Assembly (NCBI GenBank): GCA_021287165.1
Contig: JAJTAY010000012.1
Location: forward strand, 17,184-81,183
Origin: Bacteroidia bacterium
Lineage (GTDB): Bacteria; Bacteroidota; Bacteroidia; Bacteroidales; F082
DNA: 64,000 nucleotides
Direction: 5' to 3'
Below, one piece after another: positions 52,901-60,430 of this stretch (positions are counted from its first letter, which is position 1; every line of letters begins with the position of its first letter). Under the pieces are notes generated by a model. The model saw nothing but the letters and a program-made list of their open reading frames with translations, had not been told where the DNA came from and searched no databases. The position numbers and the translations under genes were made by a program.

Positions 52901-53481
52901 GCTTCTTTAGGGGCGAAAAGCCGCAACAACTTGCCATACGTGGCAATGGACTTGGACTGAGCATCGTTGATGGACTTGTAAAACTGTTAAAGGGTAGAAT
53001 CGAAGTCCGGTCGACAACAGGTGTGGGATCAGTTTTTACGATAGTATTACCCGGTATAGTTGTTGAAAATCAATCAGAAACTAAAACAGAGACTTCTAAT
53101 CAACCGCAATCAGAAATACCACGTCAGTTCAACTTTTTGATTGCTGAAGACGAAGACGACAACTTCGAATACCTTCGCATGCTTCTATCAGGTCACGCAC
53201 TGATTATCGATAGGGCCCGCAACGGCGCAGAAGTCATTGAGCTTCTGGAGCAAAAAACCTACGATCTGGTGCTGATGGACATTAAAATGCCTGTGATGGA
53301 TGGATTGGAAGCTACAAAAATCGTTCGTAATAAATATCCAAAGCTCCCGATTGTTGTTCAAACCGCCTACTCTCAACCCGACGAGCTGCGTATGATCATG
53401 GTGGCTGGTGCTACCGATGTGCTCATTAAGCCAATCAACAAAGAGGTGTTTTATCAGGTGATTCAGCGATTGCTCGGCTGA
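49906..53481 (+). CDS. Multi-PAS hybrid sensor histidine kinase with 5TM-LytS-type sensor
   Basis: The 1191-residue protein begins with about five to six membrane helices (1-180) resembling the 5TMR-LYT sensor region (FDGRSIVISLATLFFGPVTG and RIHIGGPGVYMGTG). Four to five PAS domains follow (about 195-315, 325-435, 445-560, 570-680, 690-800). The HisKA domain has His839 in LNHEIRTPLNAILGFSD, the ATPase (about 880-1045) has DNAVKYTQTGG, DTGIGIPSKD and GNGLGLSIV, and the C-terminal receiver has Asp1125 in LMDIKMPVMDG and Lys in LIKPINKE. No output regulator is adjacent. Its 3' end overlaps the next convergent gene by 19 bases. Confidence 0.93.
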   Translation: MFIQLIYNFALLIALSVLSGVVDQFVPRPKFYGKILQGLLFGGAALIGMLYPLKLAEGLIFDGRSIVISLATLFFGPVTGIISAIPAALYRIHIGGPGVYMGTGVIITSFLVGWLYFRLRKAKKISLLRYRHLLLFGFSVHIIMMALLAILPTGLRSETFRQMGLIILFAYPAITLIMGIILNDQEQNKKLLHELRESEKFLNTIFSSIGDSLISLDNDFNIIALNNAAEQILGLNISEAKGRKIDELLSLNNEGRPLNHLFRQDPDYSIVQPADIAISKKGIIRATGTVSRVRDEDNLPKGWVLSLRDISREKEYEKRLLALGESYKGLFNSILSAVYIQNEKGEFLDVNQAAVKLYGYPYEKFIGNTPEFLSAPGLNNLDELALNIRRAYEGMSVQFEFWGKKANGQIFPKDVFLFPTNYQGQKAVVAIAHDISERKEAEKTLRQSEARYKNLFESSPMGMILEDLDGTIISANSVFCKEYGYEPIELIGKNIRVLASTENKELVRRNIEQIIRFGKLCSQIKATTKSGQEIDLELIETLVDLPDGRKGILSIGKNITAQVQAEKARHESEIKTKAIIHALPDNIFVLNEECVFIEFFAQSEESLLIKPEAFINQPAEKVLPPFLASMTKEALAQVLSTGKPVEYDYELFVNNRSQHFEARMVPLDKSHTITLVRNITDKKNSEKAIRQQNTFIATLLDSIPNPLFYMDKNSVYLGVNKAFTEFFGIKREEIIGNTMFQWDIQNVAAKNHADDMLIFEGRETTQLRERTITMKDGSERNVLVSKSAFHSPDGEVEGLIGLLIDITERKKNEKELLAAKQKAEESDQLKTSFLHNLNHEIRTPLNAILGFSDLLFEDIPDDQKREFVQIINSNAEQLLRIIDDVLIVSRMDAERMGIEEQRFGITQFLNDLKLTFANACADKRLSISLEIKDNEKAEILTDRAKLRQALSGLLDNAVKYTQTGGITLSYDIDGKDIRISVSDTGIGIPSKDLTRIFERFFRGEKPQQLAIRGNGLGLSIVDGLVKLLKGRIEVRSTTGVGSVFTIVLPGIVVENQSETKTETSNQPQSEIPRQFNFLIAEDEDDNFEYLRMLLSGHALIIDRARNGAEVIELLEQKTYDLVLMDIKMPVMDGLEATKIVRNKYPKLPIVVQTAYSQPDELRMIMVAGATDVLIKPINKEVFYQVIQRLLG

Positions 53482-55067
53482 TAAAAAACTCTTGCAACCG
53501 ATTGACTTCTATCGAAATTAATGGTCTGAAAAATAAATTCTCCCATTCGCATTCCCTTGGGTTGAAGCAGTTCGCCAACAAAAATCTGTCCGTTCCGAAC
53601 GGCCGGATTGTTGAAGCTGGCCAATAGCCTCCCATCAGTCGAAAAAATATTGAGCTGAATTACGCCCTCAACACCCTCTGGCAAGATGATATGCATGGCC
53701 GTTCCACCCGGATTTGGAAAAACCTTTAAATCGTGGTGGCGGGCTTCAATCCTCGGCAGTCCCACAAGACCCTGATACTCAAAAGCGCCCATGTCGGGTG
53801 ATCCATTCACGTTTCGGGGCAGATCATCGAGATCGGTTTCGGGCAATATGTAGGAAGGCAATGCAGCAGTGCCTGTGTTGATGGCCGCACTGGTGGCCTT
53901 TAGCCGGAAATTGTTGCCGGTAGCGTCCACAAACTGCGGATCAGACTCAATGCAGTTGCTGTATACTCCAATGAAAGTGCTGCCGCCAAAACCCTGAACC
54001 CCGTATTGAACGACAGAATGATGAAACTCGGGCATTGAGTTTACGTCCCATATCCACACCTGCGAACCAAAATCGCCATAGCATGTATTGCCCCAAAGAA
54101 TGCTGTTGTAAAGCTTGGCATGAGCCTCATAATTGCAATAATAACCCCCGCCCATAGGGGCATGGTTGTTCACAATGGTTAGGTTGGTCATCTCGGGCGA
54201 TGCCGTGATGCTGGCTATTCCGCCGCCAAAAAACACCGCCTCATTGTTGCGTACGAGTAAATTGGCAATGGGTCGGTTGGGTACCGAACGTAAAAATCCG
54301 ACAGCACCCCCCAAAGCACTGAAATTGTGTTCAAAAACACTATTTATCAGCAAGGGCCGGCTAAACTCGAACGAGGCCGCTCCCCCAATGCCTGTCGAAC
54401 TATTATAAGCGAAGTAACAATGCCTGATATCAGGCTCTGCCGAAACGTAACTTAAAGCCCCACCATAGCCGTAAACCAAACCGTCGTTGCCTGCATGATT
54501 GCGCAAAAACCGGCAATGCTCGACCAGCACATTCGTTTTGTATCCGTATATAGCTCCGCCCCAATAGAAAGCATAATTGCTGACAAATGAGCAATGCCTG
54601 AAAGCAATCTTATCGGTTTGCAATGCCCTTGCAGCACCGCCGTAGCAATTCGACGAATCACCTGCTGCTTTGCCGTATCGAAAAATACAATGACTGAAAA
54701 GGCTCGAATCGCTTGCAATTGGCGTGAACTCGAATCGGAGGCCGTTCCAGCCACCGGTGGTGGAACGTATGTTGCCAAAGCCTGTGGTGTCGGCAACGCT
54801 AAATACTATACTATCGGCGGCAGTTCCCAAAGCTTTCAGGCTGCCGTGAACCTGTAGCGAGTAATAACCTCTGAATATCACTTTGGTGCCCGGCATTATT
54901 TGCAGCAAAGCACCGGCAGGCACCTGCACATCACAGTCCACAAACACCGTATCGTAATGCCATGTGCCCGACTGTGGCCCGCAGGCAAAATAGTTCTGAC
55001 TAAAAAGGTATGTTGTTGAAAAGGAAAACATTACGACAATGAATGCCGTCGCAAAAACTGGTTTCAT
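53463..55067 (-). CDS. Secreted right-handed beta-helix protein with T9SS tail
   Basis: The protein is 534 residues from ATG 55067; the longer TTG start at 55088 lies inside the promoter box and is rejected. A signal peptide ends near YLFSQ. The body (about 40-430) is a parallel beta-helix with repeated Asn/Gly-rich turns and HCxF words (FSHCIFRYGKA, FRHCSFVSNYA, VEHCRFLRNHAG, IRHCYFAYNSST), then a choice-of-anchor Q-like end (AINTGTAALP, DLDDLPRNVNGSPDMGAFEYQG). The last 80 residues are a T9SS type A tail (VFPNPGGTAMHII). It is surface or secreted, possibly polysaccharide-binding. No lyase residues are obvious. Confidence 0.9.
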   Translation of the reverse strand: MKPVFATAFIVVMFSFSTTYLFSQNYFACGPQSGTWHYDTVFVDCDVQVPAGALLQIMPGTKVIFRGYYSLQVHGSLKALGTAADSIVFSVADTTGFGNIRSTTGGWNGLRFEFTPIASDSSLFSHCIFRYGKAAGDSSNCYGGAARALQTDKIAFRHCSFVSNYAFYWGGAIYGYKTNVLVEHCRFLRNHAGNDGLVYGYGGALSYVSAEPDIRHCYFAYNSSTGIGGAASFEFSRPLLINSVFEHNFSALGGAVGFLRSVPNRPIANLLVRNNEAVFFGGGIASITASPEMTNLTIVNNHAPMGGGYYCNYEAHAKLYNSILWGNTCYGDFGSQVWIWDVNSMPEFHHSVVQYGVQGFGGSTFIGVYSNCIESDPQFVDATGNNFRLKATSAAINTGTAALPSYILPETDLDDLPRNVNGSPDMGAFEYQGLVGLPRIEARHHDLKVFPNPGGTAMHIILPEGVEGVIQLNIFSTDGRLLASFNNPAVRNGQIFVGELLQPKGMRMGEFIFQTINFDRSQSVARVFYQPSNR

Positions 55068-55085
55068 TTGGTTTTGGTTCTCAGG

Positions 55086-55093
55086 CAAATGTA
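55086..55093 (-). promoter_or_regulatory. Putative -7 box for the beta-helix gene
   Basis: TACATTTG on the minus strand is a perfect TAnnTTTG match, 18 bases upstream of the ATG at 55067. Confidence 0.6.
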
Positions 55094-55231
55094 GCAGTTT
55101 GCAAAGACATATTAATAGTCGAGTGCCTGATGCAAGCCATCTTTTTCAGAGCATTTGATATGTTCAGCGGGTCAAATTGTGGACGGAGGCAAATGGCTTT
55201 TCTTCGCTTGACGCAGTCTGCTTTCATAAAC

Positions 55232-55261
55232 GTTTGGCATAGTTTGCAGACTACGCCAAAC
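55232..55261. repeat. 30-bp near-palindrome downstream of the transglutaminase-like gene
   Basis: GTTTGGCATAGTTTG is joined directly to CAGACTACGCCAAAC, its near reverse complement with two differences. The same word occurs as an array on the other side of the gene (56437-56570). On the plus strand a T-rich tract follows, so it could end transcription. Confidence 0.85.
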
Positions 55262-55285
55262 TTATTTTTTAAATGCGCCAAAAAC

Positions 55286-56374
55286 TCAATACCACTTGCT
55301 TTCTGCCTCGCTCAGCCTTTCCTCCAGGTCACGGATCTGCCGGCGCATCAGGCTCAGCTCATCGCGCAACGAGTCTGGAACGTTTTGTTTTGGAAGCATG
55401 GCTCCTGCGCTTTCGAGCAATTGCCCTGCCCTGATCAGGGATGCCAAAACCTGTTTTCGGGGCCTGCGGCTATTATAGGCTTCCACTGCATCGTTGTATG
55501 CTCCAACAGCGGTATTGAACAAAGCATTGCTTTGGCGCATCAGCTCCACCACGGCATTGTGCTGCTGAACTTTTACCGACTGCTCCAAAAAACTGATGCG
55601 CGGTTGAAGGCTTAGGTGCGAAAAGCCCTGACGAATGCGCCTCAGCTCAGCCAAATGCTTGTCAAGCATTCCTTTCTGTAAATAAACCGCAATACTGTCG
55701 TTGAACTGCCAATTTCCAGGCAATGTGCTACCATCGCCATTCACAAAGCCCCTGTGCGTAAGTGGCTGCGTCAACAGCTGCCAGATAGGATCATAAGGCA
55801 TGTGAGAGCGGATCATCTTATCGGGAGGCTTCATAAACCAAAGGGTGTCGTAATCAGCACTATATCGCCCGTTGACGATGCCGCCCGATGCCCAAGTCGG
55901 GTCGGAAAGATACCAGGTCCCGCCAAGCTGCACAGCTATCCAATGGTGAGGTTCCGGCTGCAGCTTGCCCTGCCAGCGGGTATAACCGGGTACCTTAAAC
56001 GCTTCGATTCCCATCAAACTGCTCAGGCTGTCGAGCACGGCAACATAGCCTTCACAAAGTGCCATCCTCTTGCGTAAAGCATTGGACACCAATTCCTGAT
56101 GATTGTAGAGCTTATTATCTCTCAATGCGGCAAGGTCGTATCGAATATTTTGTGCCGTCCAGGCAAAAGCTGCTCTATAACGCTCCTCTTCGCCCTGCCA
56201 GCGCATCATGATATCTGCGGCAATGCGCTCAGGATTGTTTTTTTGCCTCCATTGCACTGTTCGCATGAGGCTGTCGATGGCAGCACCCGTTTGCGCATCT
56301 GCCGTTAATGAAGCAGCTGCCAACATAAATGTTATCGAGACTGTTATCAGGCTGCTGATTTTTATCGCTTTCAT
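55286..56374 (-). CDS. Exported transglutaminase-like superfamily protein
   Basis: The protein is 362 residues from ATG 56374, which gives a proper signal peptide (1-25, ending TADAQ). The transglutaminase-like core (about 60-190) has the Cys in RKRMALCEGYVAVLDSL, the His in PHHWIAVQLGG and the Asp in WYLSDPTW, the usual papain-fold triad. The C-terminal third is helical with a coiled coil (MRRQIRDLEERLSEAESKW). Such periplasmic proteins act as peptidases or cross-linkers; the substrate is unknown. The gene is flanked on both sides by the GTTTGGCGTAGTCTG repeat, an unusual arrangement. Confidence 0.85.
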   Translation of the reverse strand: MKAIKISSLITVSITFMLAAASLTADAQTGAAIDSLMRTVQWRQKNNPERIAADIMMRWQGEEERYRAAFAWTAQNIRYDLAALRDNKLYNHQELVSNALRKRMALCEGYVAVLDSLSSLMGIEAFKVPGYTRWQGKLQPEPHHWIAVQLGGTWYLSDPTWASGGIVNGRYSADYDTLWFMKPPDKMIRSHMPYDPIWQLLTQPLTHRGFVNGDGSTLPGNWQFNDSIAVYLQKGMLDKHLAELRRIRQGFSHLSLQPRISFLEQSVKVQQHNAVVELMRQSNALFNTAVGAYNDAVEAYNSRRPRKQVLASLIRAGQLLESAGAMLPKQNVPDSLRDELSLMRRQIRDLEERLSEAESKWY

Positions 56375-56436
56375 CGTTATAACAACGCAGCAAAACAACG
56401 TATTGTTTATGAGATCCAAACTAATTACGATTCCAA

Positions 56437-56570
56437 GTTTGGCGTGGGCTTCGTATTTGTGTGTTTGGCGTAGTCTGTTTTTTAAACCGTTTGGCGTAGT
56501 CTGTTTTTGTGTGTTTGGCGTAGTCTGCTTTTAATTTGTGTTTGGCGTAGTCTGCAGACTACGCCAAACA
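56437..56570. repeat. Array of GTTTGGCGTAGTCTG repeats ending in a perfect palindrome
   Basis: Full copies start at 56463, 56489, 56513 and 56540, with a decayed copy at 56437. The periods are 24-27 bases, with T-rich 9-12 base spacers. The last copy is joined to its exact reverse complement, giving a 32-bp perfect palindrome at 56539-56570. It lies in the gap upstream of the transglutaminase-like gene and before the tRNA-Leu terminator. It is not a CRISPR array: the repeats and spacers are too short. Confidence 0.92.
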
Positions 56571-56630
56571 TATTGTTTTGTTAGGCTAAAGCACCAAAAA
56601 AACTCAACGAGACGATGCCAAACTTAGTTC

Positions 56631-56655
56631 AAAAAAAAGACGCCTCGAGGGCGTC
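56631..56655 (-). terminator. Rho-independent terminator of tRNA-Leu
   Basis: On the minus strand GACGCC-CTCGA-GGCGTC is followed by eight T, starting seven bases after the tRNA 3' end. Confidence 0.92.
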
Positions 56656-56661
56656 CTGCTG

Positions 56662-56745
56662 TACCCGGAGCCGGGATCGAACCGGCACGAGTGTTATCTC
56701 ACTGGTTTTTGAGACCAGCGCGTCTACCAATTCCGCCATCCGGGC
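56662..56745 (-). tRNA. tRNA-Leu (anticodon CAA)
   Basis: The cloverleaf on the minus strand has acceptor stem GCCCGGA/TCCGGGT, D arm with TTGGTAGACGC, and anticodon arm CTGGT-CTCAAAA-ACCAG giving anticodon CAA (codon TTG). It has a long class II variable arm (TGAGATAACACTCG) and T arm GGTTCGATCCC. It is 84 nt with no encoded CCA, unlike the tRNA-Pro in this window. Confidence 0.96.
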
Positions 56746-56961
56746 AACTGGCATATTTGGGATTGCAAAGGTAAAGCAAATTCAATAATGTTGACAACAC
56801 ATCAGCAACCTTAATCTAAGTGATGTCAGTTTTGGCCAACCAAATTGTGCGCTTAGTCAATGATCATTGCTGCAAACGATTGCACAAAATGTCTATCTTC
56901 GTGAAGTAGGCGGCCACCAAAACGCCGCGCCTTATAACACACTCGTTATGAATACATTGCT

Positions 56962-57657
56962 ATGAAAAAGGTATTCCCCGACGCCATGGCCGCTTTGGCC
57001 GGAATCACCGACAACCTTACACTCATGGTGGGTGGATTTGGGTTGTGCGGCATCCCTGAAAATTGTATTTCAGCCCTGGTTCAAATGGGCGTAAAAGGCC
57101 TCACCTGCATTTCGAACAATGCGGGCGTCGACAATTTTGGCCTGGGTCTGCTTCTTCGTAACAGGCAGATTAAAAAGATGATATCATCCTATGTGGGCGA
57201 AAATGCCGAGTTTGAGCGTCAGTTGCTGGCCGGTGAGCTGGAAGTTGATCTCATTCCTCAGGGAACGCTGGCCGAGCGCTGCAGGGCCGGAGGAGCCGGA
57301 ATACCCGCTTTTTACGTTCCGGCTGGTTATGGCACCGAAGTGGCCGGTGGCAAGGAAGTGCGCGAGTTCGACGGAAAAATGTATCTGCTGGAACATGCAC
57401 TCACGGCTGATTTTGCGCTCGTTAAGGCATGGAAGGGCGATACTCATGGCAACCTCATCTATCGTCACACCGCCAACAACTTCAACCATGCTATGGCCAT
57501 GGCAGGCAAGATCACCATAGCCGAAGTGGAACACCTTGTACCGGCAGGCGAGCTCAACCCCAATGAGATTCACACGCCCGGCATCTTTGTGCAGCGTATT
57601 TTCCAGTCGGTAAACCTTGAGAAACGTATCGAATTTGTAACCACCCGTCAAGCATAA
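56962..57657 (+). CDS. 3-oxoacid CoA-transferase subunit A
   Basis: The 231-residue alpha subunit is of the ScoA/AtoD type. It has the glycine-rich [11 protein letters not shown]oA-binding segment, [35 protein letters not shown] and the C-terminal [11 protein letters not shown]. With subunit B it moves CoA between succinyl-CoA or another donor and acetoacetate. It is followed 4 bases later by subunit B. A weak promoter box, TATCTTCG, lies at 56894. With the HMG-CoA lyase upstream it fits leucine and ketone-body use. The pairing of donor and acceptor (succinate or butyrate type) cannot be told from sequence alone. Confidence 0.93.
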   Translation: MKKVFPDAMAALAGITDNLTLMVGGFGLCGIPENCISALVQMGVKGLTCISNNAGVDNFGLGLLLRNRQIKKMISSYVGENAEFERQLLAGELEVDLIPQGTLAERCRAGGAGIPAFYVPAGYGTEVAGGKEVREFDGKMYLLEHALTADFALVKAWKGDTHGNLIYRHTANNFNHAMAMAGKITIAEVEHLVPAGELNPNEIHTPGIFVQRIFQSVNLEKRIEFVTTRQA

Positions 57658-57661
57658 CACC

Positions 57662-58318
57662 ATGGCACTCGACAAAAACGGTATCGCAAAACGTATTGCG
57701 CAGGAGCTGCGCGACGGATTTTACGTTAATCTGGGCATTGGCATTCCTACGCTGGTGGCCAACTATATCCCCGAGGGCATGGAGGTGGTGCTGCAGTCGG
57801 AGAACGGACTGTTGGGCATAGGCCCATTTCCGCTGGCCGGAGAAGAAGACCCCGACCTGATCAATGCCGGCAAACAAACCATTACCTATACCAAAGGCGC
57901 GGCTTTCTTCGACTCTTCGACAAGTTTTGCCATGATCAGGGGCGGCCACATCGACCTGACAGTGTTGGGTGCTTTTGAGGTGTCGGATCAGGGCGACATC
58001 GCCAGCTGGAAAATACCGGGTAAAATGGTCAAAGGCATGGGAGGTGCCATGGATTTGGTTGCCTCAGCAAAAAACATTATCGTGGCCATGACCCATACCG
58101 ATCCCAAAGGAAACTCGAAGCTGCTGCCGCAATGTAGCCTGCCGCTCACAGGCGTAGGTTGTGTAAAGAAAATTGTTACCGATCTGGCAGTGCTCGAAGT
58201 TACACCCGAAGGGTTTCTCCTGTTGGAGCGCGCACCGGGTGTGTCGGTGGAAGAAATCGTTCAGAAAACCGCCGGAAAATTGATCGTCCCGGATGAGGCT
58301 CCCGAGATGAAAATCTGA
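57662..58318 (+). CDS. 3-oxoacid CoA-transferase subunit B
   Basis: The 218-residue beta subunit carries the catalytic Glu47 in the SENGLLGIGP motif that forms the acyl-glutamate/CoA thioester intermediate. YVNLGIGIPTLVANY, GGHIDLTVLGAFEV and KMVKGMGGAMDLV are typical of the ScoB/AtoA family. It follows subunit A with a 4-base gap, so the complex is made from one transcript. It converges on the mannose-1-phosphate guanylyltransferase gene with a 12-base gap and no clear terminator between them. Confidence 0.94.
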   Translation: MALDKNGIAKRIAQELRDGFYVNLGIGIPTLVANYIPEGMEVVLQSENGLLGIGPFPLAGEEDPDLINAGKQTITYTKGAAFFDSSTSFAMIRGGHIDLTVLGAFEVSDQGDIASWKIPGKMVKGMGGAMDLVASAKNIIVAMTHTDPKGNSKLLPQCSLPLTGVGCVKKIVTDLAVLEVTPEGFLLLERAPGVSVEEIVQKTAGKLIVPDEAPEMKI

Positions 58319-58330
58319 ATGTCCTGATTT

Positions 58331-59428
58331 TCAGACAAAGCGCTCGCCTTTGTCCACCATAATGTCATTTACAAACTGGCGGATCATCTGCTCGTTCTTC
58401 TTTTGGCAAACAAGAAGGGCATTATCGTCTTCAACCACGATGTAGTCCTCAAGTCCCTGAAGCACAACCAATTTATCCTTGGGCATGTTCACAATGCAGC
58501 CTTTTGAGTCGTAGAGCATAACATTATTGCCCACAATGGCATTCTGCTCGGCATCCTTCTGGCGAATCTCGTAGAGCGATCCCCAGGTGCCCAGGTCGCT
58601 CCAGCCAAAATTGACTGCCATGACATACACATTCGGTGCTTTTTCCATCACGCCGTAGTCGATGGAGATATTGCGGCAAACGCTGTAGGTTTGACGGATA
58701 AACTCCTGTTCTTCTGCAGTTCCGTACTTGCCAAGCCCTTCACGGAAAAGCTCATTGACTTCGGGCAGATAAGCATCGAAGGCTTTGTTGATGTGCTTGA
58801 GCGACCAGATAAAAATGCCGGCATTCCAAAGGAAATCTCCACTCTCGAGAAAAGACACCGCAATATCATAACTTGGCTTTTCAGTAAAGGTTTTCACCTT
58901 GCGCAAACGCGGTACATCGGGCATCACAAGGTCTTCCAGATACTGAATGTAGCCGTAGCCGGTGTCGGGCCGGCTGGGCTGAATGCCAAGGGTGATAAGC
59001 CAGTCGTTGTTTTGGGCCACCTTCATGGCGTCGGCCACATTGTTTACAAACTCAGTCTCGTTTAGGATAATATGGTCGCTGGGTGCTACTACCATCACGG
59101 CATCCGGGTTGCGCTGCATGATCACATGATTGGCGTAGGCGATGCAAGGGGCGGTGTTGCGTCTGGCAGGCTCGCACAGCACCTGTTCCGGACTGATCTC
59201 GGGCAATTGCTCAAGGACAAGGTTGCGGTAGATTTCGTTGGTTACCACATAAATATTTTCGGGCGGGCAGAGGGGCAAAAACCTGTTGAAGGTCATCTGA
59301 ATAAGCGTCTTACCTGTGCCGAGGATATCGATAAACTGTTTTGGGCGCGAGGTTTTGCTCATGGGCCAAAACCGGGCACCGATGCCCCCGGCCATGATCA
59401 CACAATAGTAATTGCTGTTTGGTGTCAT
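58331..59428 (-). CDS. Mannose-1-phosphate guanylyltransferase
   Basis: The 365-residue nucleotidyltransferase makes GDP-mannose from mannose-1-phosphate and GTP, for surface glycans and lipid glycosylation. The N-terminal signature MAGGIGARFWPMSKTSRPKQF is marked by the GGxGxRxWP and RPKQF words (about residues 13-33). APSDHIIL, FTEKPSYD and GWSDLGTW complete the family pattern. It lacks the fused phosphomannose isomerase domain of ManC types. The promoter box TAACTTTG lies 20 bases upstream. Confidence 0.95.
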   Translation of the reverse strand: MTPNSNYYCVIMAGGIGARFWPMSKTSRPKQFIDILGTGKTLIQMTFNRFLPLCPPENIYVVTNEIYRNLVLEQLPEISPEQVLCEPARRNTAPCIAYANHVIMQRNPDAVMVVAPSDHIILNETEFVNNVADAMKVAQNNDWLITLGIQPSRPDTGYGYIQYLEDLVMPDVPRLRKVKTFTEKPSYDIAVSFLESGDFLWNAGIFIWSLKHINKAFDAYLPEVNELFREGLGKYGTAEEQEFIRQTYSVCRNISIDYGVMEKAPNVYVMAVNFGWSDLGTWGSLYEIRQKDAEQNAIVGNNVMLYDSKGCIVNMPKDKLVVLQGLEDYIVVEDDNALLVCQKKNEQMIRQFVNDIMVDKGERFV

Positions 59429-59447
59429 TATCCTTTTTGCTTTGAAG

Positions 59448-59455
59448 CAAAGTTA
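59448..59455 (-). promoter_or_regulatory. Putative -7 box for the mannose-1-phosphate guanylyltransferase gene
   Basis: TAACTTTG on the minus strand is a perfect TAnnTTTG match, 20 bases upstream of the ATG at 59428. Confidence 0.6.
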
Positions 59456-59505
59456 AGGCAGCGTGGGGGATATGCAACACCTAAATTAAAAAACCCGTCA
59501 AGTGC

Positions 59506-60153
59506 TCACAACTTGGGCTTTCCATTTTCATCCAGGGGTATTACCGGCACTTTCGGGCCGAACACGTACATACGCTTATTATTGTAGCAGTAGCAGGAAA
59601 ACCGCTTACGTCTGAGCTCAAGTTTGATGAACTGCCTCCCATCGCGTATGGCAAAACGGCTGTTTATCGGAAGCATATCCACCGTGGGCAGTTCGCGATC
59701 GTTGTGGCTGGTTGAAGGGGGATCGTAACGTTTAAATAAGCTATGCAAATCAAGATCGCTGCGGTCGGTGATACCCTTGTTGGAGAAGTGCCGAATAATG
59801 CCCTGTTCCAGATCGGGCGGAAATACCTTGCCTTCGATAAATGGCTGAACTAATTGGCCAAAAATGCTCTTCCATTCCTGACCATGGGGTTTGTGGCGCC
59901 GGCCGTAGCGCAAAAAAGCCTCGTAATGAGCCAGCTCATGCAGCAAAGTAAACAGGAACTCGTAAGGGTTAAGGTCGTGATTTACGCTGATGCGATGGGG
60001 CAGGGTGTTGGTGGCTGGCCTGAAATCCCCAAGCTTTGAGCTTCGTTTGCGGGTGATACGCAAATAAATCCCTCCGGTTTTCAGCTTTTCGAGGATGATA
60101 GGAGCCGTTCCGGGCGGCAAATATTTTTCGAGCGTAACGTTGTCTTTACCCAT
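59506..60153 (-). CDS. SprT-like zinc metalloprotein
   Basis: This 215-residue protein has the SprT/Spartan-type HExxH zinc site: HELAH in LFTLLHELAHYEAFLR at about residues 80-95, with a further His in HKPHGQEWKSIFG. The C-terminal part has a CYCYNNKRMY stretch, not a full zinc ribbon. The family includes DNA-protein crosslink proteases and housekeeping proteins of unknown substrate. It overlaps the small lipoprotein gene by 8 bases, so it is second in a two-gene unit. No signal peptide: cytoplasmic. Confidence 0.88.
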   Translation of the reverse strand: MGKDNVTLEKYLPPGTAPIILEKLKTGGIYLRITRKRSSKLGDFRPATNTLPHRISVNHDLNPYEFLFTLLHELAHYEAFLRYGRRHKPHGQEWKSIFGQLVQPFIEGKVFPPDLEQGIIRHFSNKGITDRSDLDLHSLFKRYDPPSTSHNDRELPTVDMLPINSRFAIRDGRQFIKLELRRKRFSCYCYNNKRMYVFGPKVPVIPLDENGKPKL

Positions 60154-60286
60154 TGGGTAATTTCTTTTCTACATAAACCCAACTGCGGCAATCACATTTT
60201 CCCTTGCGGGGTTTGCCGCCCGGAAGATTTACGCTGCTGCTGCAGGCACACAAGGCCAGTAGCACAAATAGGGAGATAAACTTCAA
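60146..60286 (-). CDS. Small lipoprotein (46 residues), TTG start
   Basis: From TTG 60286 the peptide begins MKFISLFVLLALCACSSS, a compact lipoprotein signal with the lipidated Cys15, and ends with a basic CDCRSW segment. A TATGTTTG promoter box at 60329-60322 overlaps the alternative ATG at 60328, which argues for the TTG. It overlaps the SprT gene by 8 bases. Short lipoproteins with a GKPRKGKCDC-like tail recur in Bacteroidota. Function unknown. Confidence 0.72.
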   Translation of the reverse strand: MKFISLFVLLALCACSSSVNLPGGKPRKGKCDCRSWVYVEKKLPNG

Positions 60287-60321
60287 AAAAACAATGGCTT
60301 TCAAGGGAGTATTTTGGAGAA

Positions 60322-60329
60322 CAAACATA
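60322..60329 (-). promoter_or_regulatory. Putative -7 box for the small lipoprotein/SprT unit
   Basis: TATGTTTG on the minus strand matches TAnnTTTG, 35 bases before the proposed TTG start. Confidence 0.5.
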
Positions 60330-60430
60330 ATAAAAGAGTGGATTATTGTGTTTTCACATTTTAACACATCAACCAAGTAAGCCAAAAACAAGCCACTCCT
60401 ATTGCACGTTTATTGTTGTAATTTTACAGC

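Noticed and set aside
56437..56570. Possible CRISPR array
   Set aside because: The repeats are 15 bases and the spacers 9-12 T-rich bases, far below CRISPR sizes. One copy is inverted, and no cas gene is present.
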